A DNA stretch of 64,000 bases. Origin: Hydrogenophaga sp. IBVHS1 (GTDB lineage: Bacteria; Pseudomonadota; Gammaproteobacteria; Burkholderiales; Burkholderiaceae_C). This document shows, one piece after another, positions 1 through 8,043 of the stretch. Under the pieces are notes generated by a model that made no database searches, was not told the DNA's origin, and was given only the letters and a program-made list of their open reading frames with translations. The DNA is taken from the NCBI RefSeq assembly GCF_002127265.1, contig NZ_NFUU01000001.1, positions 2,860,040 to 2,924,039 of the forward strand, read 5' to 3'. Within the stretch, counting starts at the first letter, position 1; every line of letters starts with the position of its first letter. The translations under genes and the position numbers were made by a program.

Positions 1-30
1 CTCAGATTCGCGGGTGAATGCCTTGCTCAT
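1..30 (-). CDS. greB: GreB transcription elongation factor, N-terminal start only (partial)
   Basis: Read on the minus strand, the ATG at 28-30 opens MSKAFTRESE, the typical start of beta-proteobacterial GreB, which rescues backtracked RNA polymerase. Only ten codons are inside the window and the rest runs off the left edge. It lies downstream of the tRNA-Arg fragment and its terminator, so it is taken as chromosomal backbone flanking an integrated element. The call rests on a very short match and is therefore tentative. Confidence 0.6.
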   Translation of the reverse strand, partial: MSKAFTRESE

Positions 31-52
31 GTGACGCAACTTCCCCAAAAGG

Positions 53-84
53 AAAAAGCCCGCAGCTTTTGGCTGCGGGCTTTT
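53..84 (-). terminator. Rho-independent hairpin after the tRNA-Arg fragment
   Basis: A perfect 9-bp GC-rich stem (GCCCGCAGC at 58-66 with GCTGCGGGC at 72-80) closes a TTTTG loop and is flanked by an A run on the left and a T run on the right, so it could terminate in both directions. On the minus strand it sits directly after the CCA end of the tRNA fragment, as expected for the original tRNA gene terminator. Confidence 0.85.
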
Positions 85-87
85 ATT

Positions 88-133
88 TGGTGCGGCTGGC
101 AGGAATTGAACCCACGACCCCTTGGTTCGTAGC
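88..133 (-). other. Attachment-site repeat: 3' half of a tRNA-Arg(ACG) gene
   Basis: On the minus strand this reads as the anticodon loop CTACGAA (anticodon ACG), the 3' anticodon stem CCAAG, variable loop GGGTC, a T arm with the TTCAATT loop, the acceptor strand CAGCCGC, discriminator A and an encoded CCA. The 5' side fails: the five bases before the loop are GGTAG, whereas CTTGG is needed to pair, and no D arm or 5' acceptor strand follows. The gene is therefore only a 3' fragment. Tyrosine-recombinase elements leave exactly such a copy at one end and rebuild the full tRNA at the other. The chromosome would lie to the left (terminator, greB) and the element to the right. Confidence 0.8.
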
Positions 134-434
134 TACCAGATCATCTGTAAGATGTTGATTTATATAGACTCTTTGACCGCTCATTGTACCAAAACTACCC
201 TGTTTAGACATGTATTTCAGAGCCCAGTCCCGCAAAAGTCCCGCAGAGAAATTGCGTGCGAAGTCACATCGATCAGTTTCTGCGACCGGGGCGCAAACGT
301 TTTCTGTAGCGTGAGCAGGCGCCCGGTGAGTGTTGTGAAGCGACAAAAATCCGGCCGCTCCTTGTGAGCTGTCAGGGAGATAGGTGTCGATAAATATATC
401 TTATCGGCACTAATTTATATCAGAGAGCAGGGCG
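134..434. other. Gene-poor stretch inside the att site
   Basis: About 300 bases with lower GC than the rest of the window. No convincing gene is seen and no integrase is recognisable, although integrases often sit next to such a site. The only structured part is the inverted repeat at 388-406 described separately. Confidence 0.4.
388..406 (+). promoter_or_regulatory. AT-rich inverted repeat upstream of the KfrA-like gene
   Basis: CGATAA and TTATCG form 6-bp arms around a 7-bp AT-rich spacer, ending about 28 bases before the ATG of the KfrA-like remnant. KfrA-type proteins are known to repress their own promoters by binding inverted repeats, so this could be the old operator. That role is inferred from position only. 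Confidence 0.4.
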
Positions 435-587
435 ATGCCAACGAAAAGTACGAGAGTCTCCCGGGGCGTCCAAGTCGATGACGTTTGGGCCGCGGCCGAC
501 GGCGTGCTTGCCCAACGCAAGCGGCCCACGATCGAGCGCGTGCGCACGCACCTCGGTCGCGGATCCGCGCCGGCGCCGCCACCTTGA
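435..587 (+). pseudogene. Truncated KfrA-type DNA-binding protein (50 aa)
   Basis: The 50-residue product contains the hallmark of the KfrA N-terminal DNA-binding domain: DVWAAADGVLA, then RPTIERVR and HLGRGS. In full-length relatives this continues into a long coiled coil of 150-300 residues. Here the frame ends in APAPPP and a stop directly after GRGS, so the coiled coil is missing and the gene is probably a remnant. KfrA-domain genes often accompany plasmid backbones and tyrosine-recombinase clusters, which fits the neighbouring att site. It could still encode a short DNA-binding peptide. Confidence 0.6.
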
Positions 588-705
588 AGACTTCACCATT
601 CACGTGCCGCAAGGTCGGTCAGAGCCCCTTTCTGCGCGAGTTGATCATTCCCTTTGGACGATCTGGATACGTCGTGTTGAGTTCCACTGATCTCTGCCGC
701 TCTAC

Positions 706-735
706 GGGGGTCAGTTTTCAACGGAAGCCAACAGG
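706..735. mobile_element. Possible IS21-family end remnant
   Basis: The motif GGGGGTCAGTTTTCAACGG followed by AAGCCAACAGG resembles the terminal and subterminal repeats of IS21-like elements as I remember them. It lies between the broken KfrA gene and the 3' end of the IclR gene. The surrounding 588-741 stretch shows no gene. The match is from memory and weak. Confidence 0.25.
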
Positions 736-741
736 CGGGCT

Positions 742-1512
742 CTACAACTGCAGTGCAAACGTCCTTCGTGCCACTTCAAGTTCTGGCATCAACTTGTTCA
801 CGACATCGTCGCGTGACATGCGCGAAGTGGCCACGGAAAGACTCATAGCCCCCAGCAACTCACCCTTTCCATTGCGCACCGGCACGGCAATGGAACGCAA
901 GCCAATTTCCAGCTCTTCGTCACTCATCGAATAACCGCACTCGCGCGCAGCCTGCACCTCCTTCATCAGTGCCGCCACGTCAGTCTTTGTTTTCGGCGTA
1001 ATCGCCTGGCGACTCATTCGCTGAAGGCGGAATTCAACCTCCTCGTCTGACATACCCGCGAGAAGCACTCGCCCGGTTGCAGAACAATAGGCGGGCAATC
1101 GCGCGCCGATACCGAGTCCGAAAGACAAGCTGCGCCGCTGAGTTGAGCGTGCAACGAAAACGACAAACTGCGAGTCCAGCACCGCCAGCGACGCGGACTC
1201 GCGCGTGCGCTCACTAGTGATCTCCAGGATGGGCTGCGCCACCTTGGTCAGGGGCGTAGAGTTCACGTAGGCGTGCACCAGCCGCAAGGTGCGCGGCTCG
1301 AGAAAAAAATGCCGCCCCGATGCTCGCGCGTAGCCTAGCTTGACGAGGGTAAGCAGGGCGCGGCGAGTCGAGGCCTTGCTGTGGCCTGTGATATCGGCCG
1401 CTTCGGTCAGCGTCAGAGGCGAATTGCTGACGCCGAAGGCCTCGATCAGGAGTAGGCCCTTCTCCAGACCCATGACGTATTCCTTGTCAACTGCACGCGC
1501 TTCATCGTCCAT
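742..1512 (-). CDS. IclR-family regulator of the terephthalate-type operon
   Basis: A protein of about 256 residues with an N-terminal winged helix-turn-helix (LTLTEAADITGHSKASTRRAL region) and a C-terminal effector-binding domain typical of IclR regulators such as PcaR, PobR and TphR. It is transcribed away from tphA2, the usual place for an IclR activator of an aromatic-acid operon. An in-frame ATG at 1554 would add [14 protein letters not shown], but those first codons are made of a palindromic operator copy (1539-1551), so the ATG at 1512 is preferred. Neither start has a strong ribosome site. The effector is probably an aromatic acid of the adjoining pathway. Confidence 0.85.
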   Translation of the reverse strand: MDDEARAVDKEYVMGLEKGLLLIEAFGVSNSPLTLTEAADITGHSKASTRRALLTLVKLGYARASGRHFFLEPRTLRLVHAYVNSTPLTKVAQPILEITSERTRESASLAVLDSQFVVFVARSTQRRSLSFGLGIGARLPAYCSATGRVLLAGMSDEEVEFRLQRMSRQAITPKTKTDVAALMKEVQAARECGYSMSDEELEIGLRSIAVPVRNGKGELLGAMSLSVATSRMSRDDVVNKLMPELEVARRTFALQL

Positions 1513-1538
1513 TTGCGGCCCACTCGAAGTTGAATAAG

Positions 1539-1551
1539 TTCGGTATTCGAA
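1539..1551. promoter_or_regulatory. Putative IclR operator, copy 1
   Basis: TTCGGTATTCGAA, a near-perfect palindrome matching the copy at 1622-1634 in 12 of 13 positions. It overlaps the start of the regulator gene. The two centres are 83 bp apart and bracket the divergent promoters. Assignment to the adjacent IclR protein is inferred. Confidence 0.55.
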
Positions 1552-1568
1552 CATTTTGCCGGATTTTG

Positions 1569-1597
1569 TTGACCTTCATCAACTCAAAAAATACAGT
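1569..1597 (+). promoter_or_regulatory. Putative sigma-70 promoter of tphA2A3A1
   Basis: TTGACC (1569-1574), a 17-bp spacer and TACAGT (1592-1597) lie 67 bases upstream of the tphA2 ATG. A face-to-face promoter can be read on the other strand (TTGACC at 1618-1613, TGTATT at 1595-1590, 17-bp spacer) for the regulator, so the two -10 boxes would overlap and the two transcripts would compete. Confidence 0.45.
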
Positions 1598-1621
1598 CGC
1601 GGTTCACCAAACGGTCAAAAG

Positions 1622-1634
1622 TTCGGTATCCGAA
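1622..1634. promoter_or_regulatory. Putative IclR operator, copy 2
   Basis: TTCGGTATCCGAA, a perfect palindrome (TTCGG-TAT-CCGAA) 29 bases before the tphA2 start and downstream of the proposed -10 box. See the copy at 1539-1551. Location downstream of the start site would favour repression from this copy. Confidence 0.55.
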
Positions 1635-1663
1635 TTCTTCCAAGGCAAGAACCCCACTGCATC

Positions 1664-2923
1664 ATGAGCGTCACCGCCCCTGCGAATAGCGCACCCCTAA
1701 CCTTCTGGCCACCTGGGAACCTCACCCGCGTGCCATACCACCTGTACCAGGAACCGGCCGTGCTCGACGCCGAGCAACAGCGCATCTTCGAAGGCGCGAC
1801 CTGGAACTACCTGTGTCTCGAAGCCGAGTTGCCACAACCCGGCGGCTACCGCACGACGTTCCTCGGCCGCATGCCGGTGGTGGTGGCGCGCGAAAGCGAC
1901 GGCGAGGTGTACGCGTTCGAGAACCGCTGCTCGCACCGCGGCGCACTGATCGTCCTGGACGACGGCGGCACCGCGCGTGACTTCCAGTGCGTGTACCACG
2001 CATGGCGTTATGACCGCCAGGGCAACCTCAAGGGCATCGCGTTCCAGAACGGCGTAAACGGAGAAGGCGGCATGGACCCTGCTTTCTGCATGAAGAGTCA
2101 TGGTCCGCGCAAATTGAGAACGAGTGTGTTTTGTGGCCTGGTATTTGGCAGCCTGAGCGACGACGTGCCCGACCTGGAGGACTACCTCGGCCCGGAAATC
2201 GCACGCGGCATCTCGCGCGTGCTGCACAAGCCGGTGCAGATCCTCGGCCGCTTCAAGCAGACGCTGCCCAACAACTGGAAGCTCTACGTGGAGAACGTGC
2301 GCGACACGTACCACGCGAGCCTGCTGCACGTGTTCTTCACCACGTTCCGACTCAACCGCCTTTCGCAGAAGGGCGGCGTGGTGGTGAGCGAATGTGGCGG
2401 CAACCACATCAGCTTCTCCGCCATCGACCCCATCGCCGAAAATAGCGAGGACTACAAGACCGAGGAACTGCGTTCGGAGAAGGACGACTTCAAGCTCGAG
2501 GACGCCACGCTGTTGAAAGGAATAGACGAGTTCGGCGATGGCGTGACGCTGCAGATCCTCTCGGTATTTCCGGGCTTCGTGCTGGCGCAGATACAGAACA
2601 CCATCGCGGTACGCCAGGTGCTGCCCGAAGGCCTGGAGACCACCGCCCTGAATTGGGTGTACCTCGGCTTCCAGGACGACACACCCGAGCTGCGCACCAT
2701 GCGTCACAAGCAGTCCAACCTGATCGGGCCGGCCGGCTTCGTATCGATGGAGGACGGCGCTGTGGGCGGCTTTGTGCAACGCGGCATTGCCTCCGCTGGC
2801 GCGCAGGAAGCCATCGTCGAGATGGGCGGCGACAGCGTGCGCTCGCAGAGCAGCCGCACCACGGAAGCGTCCGTGCGCGGCTTCTGGAAAGCCTACCGCC
2901 TGCACATGGGAGCGGATGCATGA
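1664..2923 (+). CDS. tphA2: Terephthalate 1,2-dioxygenase-type oxygenase, large subunit
   Basis: Ring-hydroxylating Rieske oxygenase alpha subunit of 419 residues (TphA2 is 413). Rieske ligands are C89, H91, C109 and H112; the catalytic iron site is D214-x2-H217-x4-H222. Long blocks such as [37 protein letters not shown] and [19 protein letters not shown] text recall Comamonas TphA2 closely. It would convert terephthalate with O2 and NADH to the 1,2-cis-dihydrodiol. The ATG at 1664 is chosen because TphA2 starts at this level; an upstream in-frame extension would cross the operator. It overlaps tphA3 by ATGA. A related para-substituted benzoate substrate is possible. Confidence 0.9.
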   Translation: MSVTAPANSAPLTFWPPGNLTRVPYHLYQEPAVLDAEQQRIFEGATWNYLCLEAELPQPGGYRTTFLGRMPVVVARESDGEVYAFENRCSHRGALIVLDDGGTARDFQCVYHAWRYDRQGNLKGIAFQNGVNGEGGMDPAFCMKSHGPRKLRTSVFCGLVFGSLSDDVPDLEDYLGPEIARGISRVLHKPVQILGRFKQTLPNNWKLYVENVRDTYHASLLHVFFTTFRLNRLSQKGGVVVSECGGNHISFSAIDPIAENSEDYKTEELRSEKDDFKLEDATLLKGIDEFGDGVTLQILSVFPGFVLAQIQNTIAVRQVLPEGLETTALNWVYLGFQDDTPELRTMRHKQSNLIGPAGFVSMEDGAVGGFVQRGIASAGAQEAIVEMGGDSVRSQSSRTTEASVRGFWKAYRLHMGADA

Positions 2924-3396
2924 ACGCGGTGATCGACACCGCGAGCGCGTTGGCGCTCAACGCGCATTGCGCGCGCTGCATCGACAACGACGAGCTCGAA
3001 GCCTGGACGCAGTTCTTCACCGAACACTGCCTCTACCGCGTGACCACCGCCGACAACCATGCGCAAGGCATGGAAGCCAGCCTGATCTACGCCGACTCGC
3101 GCGCCATGCTCAACGACCGCGTGCTCTCACTGCGCACCGCCAACGTCTACGAGAAACAACGTTACCGCCACCTGGTAGGCCTGCCCTCCCTGCTGGAGGA
3201 CACGCCGCGCGGGCGCCGCAGCGAAACCCCGTTTGTGGTGGTGCGCATCATGCGTGGCGGCGAGACCAGCCTCTTCGCCACCGGGCGCTACCTCGACGAG
3301 CTGGTGATCGATGGAGGCGATACCCTGCGCCTGGCCAGCCGTGTGGTGGTCTGCGACAGCCACAACATCGACACGCTGCTGGCCATTCCCCTGTGA
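2920..3396 (+). CDS. tphA3: Terephthalate 1,2-dioxygenase-type oxygenase, small subunit
   Basis: A 158-residue beta subunit of the NTF2-like fold that packs against the alpha subunit and has no cofactor. Stretches such as [28 protein letters not shown] and VVVCDS parallel Comamonas TphA3. The ATG overlaps the tphA2 stop, indicating translational coupling and equal subunit supply. It is followed after seven bases by the GTG of the reductase gene, matching the A2-A3-(B)-A1 order of known tph clusters except that tphB is not between them here. Confidence 0.9.
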   Translation: MNAVIDTASALALNAHCARCIDNDELEAWTQFFTEHCLYRVTTADNHAQGMEASLIYADSRAMLNDRVLSLRTANVYEKQRYRHLVGLPSLLEDTPRGRRSETPFVVVRIMRGGETSLFATGRYLDELVIDGGDTLRLASRVVVCDSHNIDTLLAIPL

Positions 3397-3403
3397 GCAA
3401 GCC

Positions 3404-4438
3404 GTGAGCACCCCGCACCTCATACGCATCGCCGGGATGGCCACCGCCATCCCCTGCGCCGCTGGTCAGACAGTGCTCGACGCAGTGCGACAGGCCGGCT
3501 ACGAGATGCCGTTCTCGTGCAACTCGGGCGTGTGCGCCAGCTGCAAGGGCCGCGTCGTCTCGGGCCGGGTGAACCCCGGCGCGGCGGGTGAGCATACGCT
3601 CACGGCGGACGAGATCGCGCACGGACAGGTGCTGTTCTGCCAGGCGCGCCCGCTCACCGACATCGAGATCGAACCGCGCCAGATCGAGAAAACCGATCCG
3701 AACGCGCGCCGCCAGCTCGCCGCCAGGGTCATGCGCATCGACTTTCTGGCCAGCGACGTGGCGCGCCTCAAGCTGCGTTTTCCGGCGGGCGAGAAGGTGA
3801 AGTTCAAGGCCGGCCAGTACCTGCAGGTGCTGCTGCCCGACGGCCAGCGCCGCAGCTTCTCCATGGCCAACCCGCCGCACCAGAACGATGGCGCCGAGCT
3901 GCATATCCGCATGCTGGAAGGCGGCGCGTTCTCGCATTGGCTCGCGCACGACCTCAAGGTGGGTGACCACCTCCGGGTCGAACTGCCGCATGGCGACTTT
4001 CACCTGCGCGAGGGCAGCACCGCGCCCATCGTGATGCTCGCCAGCGGCACCGGCTTCGCACCCATCAAGTCGATGGTCGAGGACGGCCTGCGCCGGGGCC
4101 AGGCACGCGAGATCGCACTCTACTGGGGCGCGCGCACCGAGAAGGACCTGTACCTGCTCGACCTGGCGCGCGGCTGGGGAGAGCAGGCCGGCCTGCGCTT
4201 CGTGCCCGTGCTCTCCGAACCCGAGGCCGGCTGGAGCGGTCGCACCGGCTTCGTGCACCAGGCCGTGCTGCAAGACCACGACAGTCTTGCCGGCCACCAG
4301 GTCTACGCCTGCGGCGCGCCTGCCATGGTGAGCGCGGCGCGCAGCGATTTCGTCGAAACCCGCGGCCTGCCGCCCGATGCGTTCTTCTGCGACGCGTTCG
4401 TGGTGGCCCAGCCCCGCACCTCCGCGCTGACCGACTGA
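3404..4438 (+). CDS. tphA1: Terephthalate dioxygenase-type reductase
   Basis: A 344-residue NADH-dependent reductase that passes electrons to the oxygenase. The N-terminal plant-type [2Fe-2S] domain has C39, C44, C47 and C79 (CNSGVCASC then FC). It is followed by a flavin-binding barrel (RRSFSMANPP) and an NAD domain (SGTGFAPIKS). A GTG start at 3404 is preferred because it gives the length of TphA1 (336) and follows the tphA3 stop by seven bases. Domain order Fe2S2-FAD-NAD is that of benzoate/terephthalate-type reductases. Confidence 0.9.
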   Translation: MSTPHLIRIAGMATAIPCAAGQTVLDAVRQAGYEMPFSCNSGVCASCKGRVVSGRVNPGAAGEHTLTADEIAHGQVLFCQARPLTDIEIEPRQIEKTDPNARRQLAARVMRIDFLASDVARLKLRFPAGEKVKFKAGQYLQVLLPDGQRRSFSMANPPHQNDGAELHIRMLEGGAFSHWLAHDLKVGDHLRVELPHGDFHLREGSTAPIVMLASGTGFAPIKSMVEDGLRRGQAREIALYWGARTEKDLYLLDLARGWGEQAGLRFVPVLSEPEAGWSGRTGFVHQAVLQDHDSLAGHQVYACGAPAMVSAARSDFVETRGLPPDAFFCDAFVVAQPRTSALTD

Positions 4439-4463
4439 AGCACACCCGAAGAAGAGCCATTCC

Positions 4464-5684
4464 ATGACCCATCCGAACCCCTACGACAACGTTCCCACCA
4501 GCGACTTCGACCCGTACGCCACCGAGGTGCTGGCCAACCCCTATCCCCACTACGAGCAGCTGCGCGAACTCGGCCCCTGGGCCTGGCTGGAGCGCTACGG
4601 CGTGCTTGCGGTCGCACGCCACGACGAAGTGCAGCGCATCCTGTCTCAGCCCGACATCTTCTGTTCCAGCGCGGGCGTGGGCCTTGCCAACTTCCACACC
4701 GAGACGCCCTGGCGCAAGCCCAGCATCATTCTCGAAGCAGACCCGCCCCACCACAGCCGCACCCGCAAGGTGGTGGCGCGCGTGCTCTCGCCCGCATCGA
4801 TCGGACGCCTGCGCGCCACTTTCGAGGACGTGGCCGCGCGCATGGTCGACGAGCTCGTGGAACGCGGCTCGTTCGACGCCGCCAAAGAACTGTGCGAGGC
4901 CTTTCCCATTAAGGCCTTCGGCGACGCGGTGGGCCTGCCCGCCGAGGGGCGCGAGCACCTGCTGCCCTACGGTGACATGGTGTTCAATGGCTTCGGCCCG
5001 ATCAACGAGCGTTTCCAAGACCGAATGAACAGCTCGGGCGAAGCGGTGAACTGGATCGCCAAGGTCTGCCAGCGCGACGCGCTCACGCCCGACGGCCTGG
5101 GCGCCCAGCTGTTCGCCGCCGCCGACGCGGGCGAGATAGGCCACGACGAGGCCGGCATGCTGGTTCGCACCCTGCTCTCCGCCGGGCTGGACACCACCGT
5201 GTTCACCCTGTGCAACGCCTTCACCAGCTTCGCGCGCAACCCCGGTCAATGGGCCCTGCTGCGCGACGACCCCTCGCTGGCGCGCCAGGCACTCGAAGAG
5301 GTACTGCGCTACGACAGCACCTTCCACTCTTTCTACCGCACCAGCACCCAGGACGTGGAACTCGGCGGCATCACCGTGAAGCAGGGCCAGAAGATCGTGG
5401 TGTTCATCGCCTCGGCCAACCGCGACCCGCGCCGCTGGCCCGAAGCCGACCGCTTCGACATCACCCGCCGCGCCACCGGCCACATGGCCTTCGGCACGGG
5501 CATTCATGGCTGCGCCGGCCAGATGATGGCGCGCCTCGAAGGCGAGATCGTGCTCACCGCACTGGCCCGCCGCGTGGCCTCGATCCGCCTCGACGGCGAA
5601 CCGGTCCAGCACTTCAACAACACGGTGCGCGGGCTCAAGAGCATGCCCGTGACGGTCGAGCCGCTGCTGGCCGCCGTGCACTGA
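4464..5684 (+). CDS. Cytochrome P450, CYP199-like para-substituted benzoate oxygenase
   Basis: A 406-residue soluble bacterial P450. Oxygen-activation motif AGLDTT at 240-245, ExxR E279-R282, heme-ligand loop FGTGIHGC with C350. Blocks FCSSxGVGL, IILEADPPxHSRTR, EGREHLLPYGDMVFNGFG and SANRDPRRW match CYP199A2/A4 of Rhodopseudomonas as remembered; those enzymes demethylate 4-methoxybenzoate and hydroxylate 4-alkylbenzoates. Phenylalanines corresponding to F182/F185 are kept (F174, F177), but the B-region Arg that helps hold the carboxylate is A70 here. With its own ferredoxin, reductase, SDR and ALDH it most likely starts oxidation of a para methyl or alkyl group. Confidence 0.88.
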   Translation: MTHPNPYDNVPTSDFDPYATEVLANPYPHYEQLRELGPWAWLERYGVLAVARHDEVQRILSQPDIFCSSAGVGLANFHTETPWRKPSIILEADPPHHSRTRKVVARVLSPASIGRLRATFEDVAARMVDELVERGSFDAAKELCEAFPIKAFGDAVGLPAEGREHLLPYGDMVFNGFGPINERFQDRMNSSGEAVNWIAKVCQRDALTPDGLGAQLFAAADAGEIGHDEAGMLVRTLLSAGLDTTVFTLCNAFTSFARNPGQWALLRDDPSLARQALEEVLRYDSTFHSFYRTSTQDVELGGITVKQGQKIVVFIASANRDPRRWPEADRFDITRRATGHMAFGTGIHGCAGQMMARLEGEIVLTALARRVASIRLDGEPVQHFNNTVRGLKSMPVTVEPLLAAVH

Positions 5685-5722
5685 CATCCCGCCCCATTCG
5701 AACTAGAAGAGAGAAACCCACG

Positions 5723-6046
5723 ATGCCCCAGATCGTCTACGTACAACCCGACGGCTCCCGAGAAGCCGTGCCCGCCAGTCCCGGCGCTACCGTCATGATG
5801 ACCGCTGTCGGCCACGGCATTCCCGGCATCGTCGCCGAGTGCGGCGGCTCCGCCATGTGCGCCACCTGCCACGTGTACGTGGACCCGGCCTCGATCGGCT
5901 TCCTGCCGCCCATCAGCGACGTCGAGGACGAAATGCTGGCCAGCGCCGCGGGCGAGCGCCGCGAACACAGCCGGTTGGGCTGCCAGCTCGCGCTGGCGCC
6001 CGGCGTGGACCAGCTGATCGTGCACATCCCGGAGCGGCAGGTCTGA
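5723..6046 (+). CDS. [2Fe-2S] ferredoxin partner of the P450
   Basis: A 107-residue vertebrate-type (putidaredoxin-like) ferredoxin with cluster ligands C40, C46, C49 (CGGSAMCATC) and C87. It carries electrons from the FAD reductase encoded next to the P450 upstream. The gene is preceded by a GAGAG ribosome site and its stop overlaps the reductase start by ATGA. Its closest functional analogue would be palustrisredoxin, the CYP199 partner. Confidence 0.9.
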   Translation: MPQIVYVQPDGSREAVPASPGATVMMTAVGHGIPGIVAECGGSAMCATCHVYVDPASIGFLPPISDVEDEMLASAAGERREHSRLGCQLALAPGVDQLIVHIPERQV

Positions 6047-7221
6047 TGGCCCACGGCACCGTCATCGTCGGCACCGGGCAGGGCGGCTTCCAGCTCGCGG
6101 CCTCGCTGCGCGATTCGGATTATGCCGATCCCATCACCCTGGTCGGCGACGAGCCCGGCCTGCCTTACCAGCGCCCCCCGCTGTCCAAGGCCTTCCTTCA
6201 AGGCAAGGTGGACGACACCGGCCTGCTGCTGCGCCCGCCCCCGTTCTACCAGCGCATCGATGCCCGCGTGCTCGGCGGCACGCGCGTGGCGCGCATCGAC
6301 CGCGCGGCGCGTGGCGTGCACCTCTCCAGCGGCCAGACCCTGCCCTACGACCACCTGGTGCTGGCCACCGGCGCGACCGCGCGCACCCTGTGCGTGCCCG
6401 GAGCGGGGTTGTCCGGCGTGCACGTGCTGCGCGGTCTGGAGGACGCGCGGCGCATCCGAGAGCAACTGGCCCGCGCGCGCTCGGTGGCCGTGGTCGGCGC
6501 CGGCTTCATTGGCTTGGAACTCGCGGCCGTGGCGCGCGGCCAGGGCCTGCCGATGCACGTGATCGAGGCCACGGCACGGCCCCTGCTGCGCGCCCTCTCC
6601 GAGCCCATGGCGCGACACCTGCAAGCCTTCCACGAAGCCCAGGGCACGCAATTCCACCTGAACACGCAGCTCGACGCCATCGAAGGCGAGGACGGCCGCG
6701 CCACCGGCCTGCGCCTGCTCGGCGGTGGCCGCATCGTCGCCGACCTCATCGTTATCGCGGTAGGCGTCACGCCCAACGACCAGCTGGCGCGCGACGCCGG
6801 GCTGGCGGTGGGCAATGGCATCGAGGTCGACGAGCTGCTGCTCACCAGCGACGCCGCCATCTCCGCGCTCGGCGACTGCGCGAACTTTCCGTTCGCGGCC
6901 GATGGCGGCTCCCGCGTGCGCATCGAGTCGGTACAGAACGCCGTTGACCAGGCGCGCTGCATCGCCGCGCGCCTGTGCGGTCAACCCCTGCCGTACGCCA
7001 AGGTGCCCTGGTTCTGGAGCGAGCAAGGCCCTTGCCGGCTGCAGATGGCCGGCCTGGCCGCGCCGGGCGACCGCAGCGACATCGAGGGCGATCCGGCCAG
7101 CGGCCGCTTTTCGGTGCTGCGCTACCGCGGCGATCAACTCAGCGCCGTCGAATCCCTCAACGACCCTGCCGCCCACATGCGCGCGCGCACGGCCCTCGCG
7201 CCGGTGCTAGCACCGACCTGA
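6046..7221 (+). CDS. FAD-dependent NAD(P)H:ferredoxin reductase
   Basis: A 391-residue putidaredoxin/palustrisredoxin-reductase-type flavoprotein. FAD fingerprint G9-x-G11-x2-G14 at the N terminus, a second dinucleotide fold with VVGAGFIGLE for NAD(P)H near residue 150, and the late FAD motif ALGDCANFP. It completes a class I P450 electron chain (reductase, ferredoxin, P450) within one transcription unit. Could in principle also serve a Rieske enzyme, but those nearby have their own reductase genes. Confidence 0.9.
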   Translation: MAHGTVIVGTGQGGFQLAASLRDSDYADPITLVGDEPGLPYQRPPLSKAFLQGKVDDTGLLLRPPPFYQRIDARVLGGTRVARIDRAARGVHLSSGQTLPYDHLVLATGATARTLCVPGAGLSGVHVLRGLEDARRIREQLARARSVAVVGAGFIGLELAAVARGQGLPMHVIEATARPLLRALSEPMARHLQAFHEAQGTQFHLNTQLDAIEGEDGRATGLRLLGGGRIVADLIVIAVGVTPNDQLARDAGLAVGNGIEVDELLLTSDAAISALGDCANFPFAADGGSRVRIESVQNAVDQARCIAARLCGQPLPYAKVPWFWSEQGPCRLQMAGLAAPGDRSDIEGDPASGRFSVLRYRGDQLSAVESLNDPAAHMRARTALAPVLAPT

Positions 7222-7273
7222 GCTCCCTCAGTCCCATTCGACATCCACACCTTCCCACAGAAAGAGACAACAC

Positions 7274-8029
7274 ATGACAGCAGCATCCCGGGTCATCGCG
7301 GTCACTGGCGGCGCCAGCGGCATCGGTTTCGCCTTCTCCGAAGCCCTCGCGCGCGCGGGCCACCAGGTCGTCATCGCCGACCTGCGCGGTGCCGTCGAAG
7401 CGGCCGAACGCCTCAGTGCCCAGGGCCTGAAGGCTATCGGCACGCAGACCGATGTGGTCAAGCCCGCCGACGTGGCGGGCATGGTCGAACAGGCCGTGAA
7501 GGCGTTCGGCCGGCTCGACGTGCTGGTGAACAACGCCGGCCTGTTCACCACGCTCACGCTCAAACCGTTCGACCAGATCAGCGACGCCGAGTGGATGCGG
7601 GTGATGGAGGTCAACACCCTGGGGCCTTTCGTGTGCGCCAAAGCGGTCGTGCCCGAAATGCGCAAGAACGGGTTCGGCCGCATCGTGAACATCGCGTCCA
7701 CCACGCCGATCAAGGGCACGCCCAACATGCTGCACTACGTGGCCAGCAAGGGCGCGGTGATCGCGTTCACGCGCTCGCTAGCCCGCGAACTCGGCAAGGA
7801 CGACATCACCGTCAACGCCATTGCCCCGGGCTTCACGCTGAGCGACGGTGTGCTCGACAACGACCTGCACAGCAAGATGGGCGACGTGGTGCGCAAGACC
7901 AGCCGCTCGCTGCAGCGCGACCAGGTGCCTGAAGACCTGGTGGGCGCCCTGCTCTTCCTAGCCAGCGACGGCGCGGGCTTCATCACCGGCCAGACCATCG
8001 CCGTCGACGGTGGCTCGGTATTCATCTGA
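7274..8029 (+). CDS. SDR-family alcohol dehydrogenase (cassette 1)
   Basis: A 251-residue classical short-chain dehydrogenase: GGASGIGFA cofactor loop, NNAG, and a Ser...Tyr-x3-Lys triad (NIASTT then HYVASKG). Located between the P450 system and an aldehyde dehydrogenase, it most simply oxidises the benzyl alcohol made by the P450 to the aldehyde. It has a clear paralogue at 13288-14070 sharing KPFxQI, KGTP, HYVxSKGAV, ARELG and QVPxDL. It is not obviously TsaC, so the assignment is by context. Confidence 0.82.
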   Translation: MTAASRVIAVTGGASGIGFAFSEALARAGHQVVIADLRGAVEAAERLSAQGLKAIGTQTDVVKPADVAGMVEQAVKAFGRLDVLVNNAGLFTTLTLKPFDQISDAEWMRVMEVNTLGPFVCAKAVVPEMRKNGFGRIVNIASTTPIKGTPNMLHYVASKGAVIAFTRSLARELGKDDITVNAIAPGFTLSDGVLDNDLHSKMGDVVRKTSRSLQRDQVPEDLVGALLFLASDGAGFITGQTIAVDGGSVFI

Positions 8030-8043
8030 TCGGTTGACTCACC

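Noticed and set aside
88..150. A functional tRNA-Arg gene
   Set aside because: The 5' half is absent: the bases before the anticodon loop cannot pair with CCAAG and no D arm follows.
83..346. Short minus-strand frame overlapping the tRNA fragment
   Set aside because: Its C-terminal part is the tRNA sequence itself and no domain is seen; not a convincing integrase tail.
1697..2905. 402-codon minus-strand frame opposite tphA2
   Set aside because: Shadow of tphA2, which has full Rieske motifs in its own frame.
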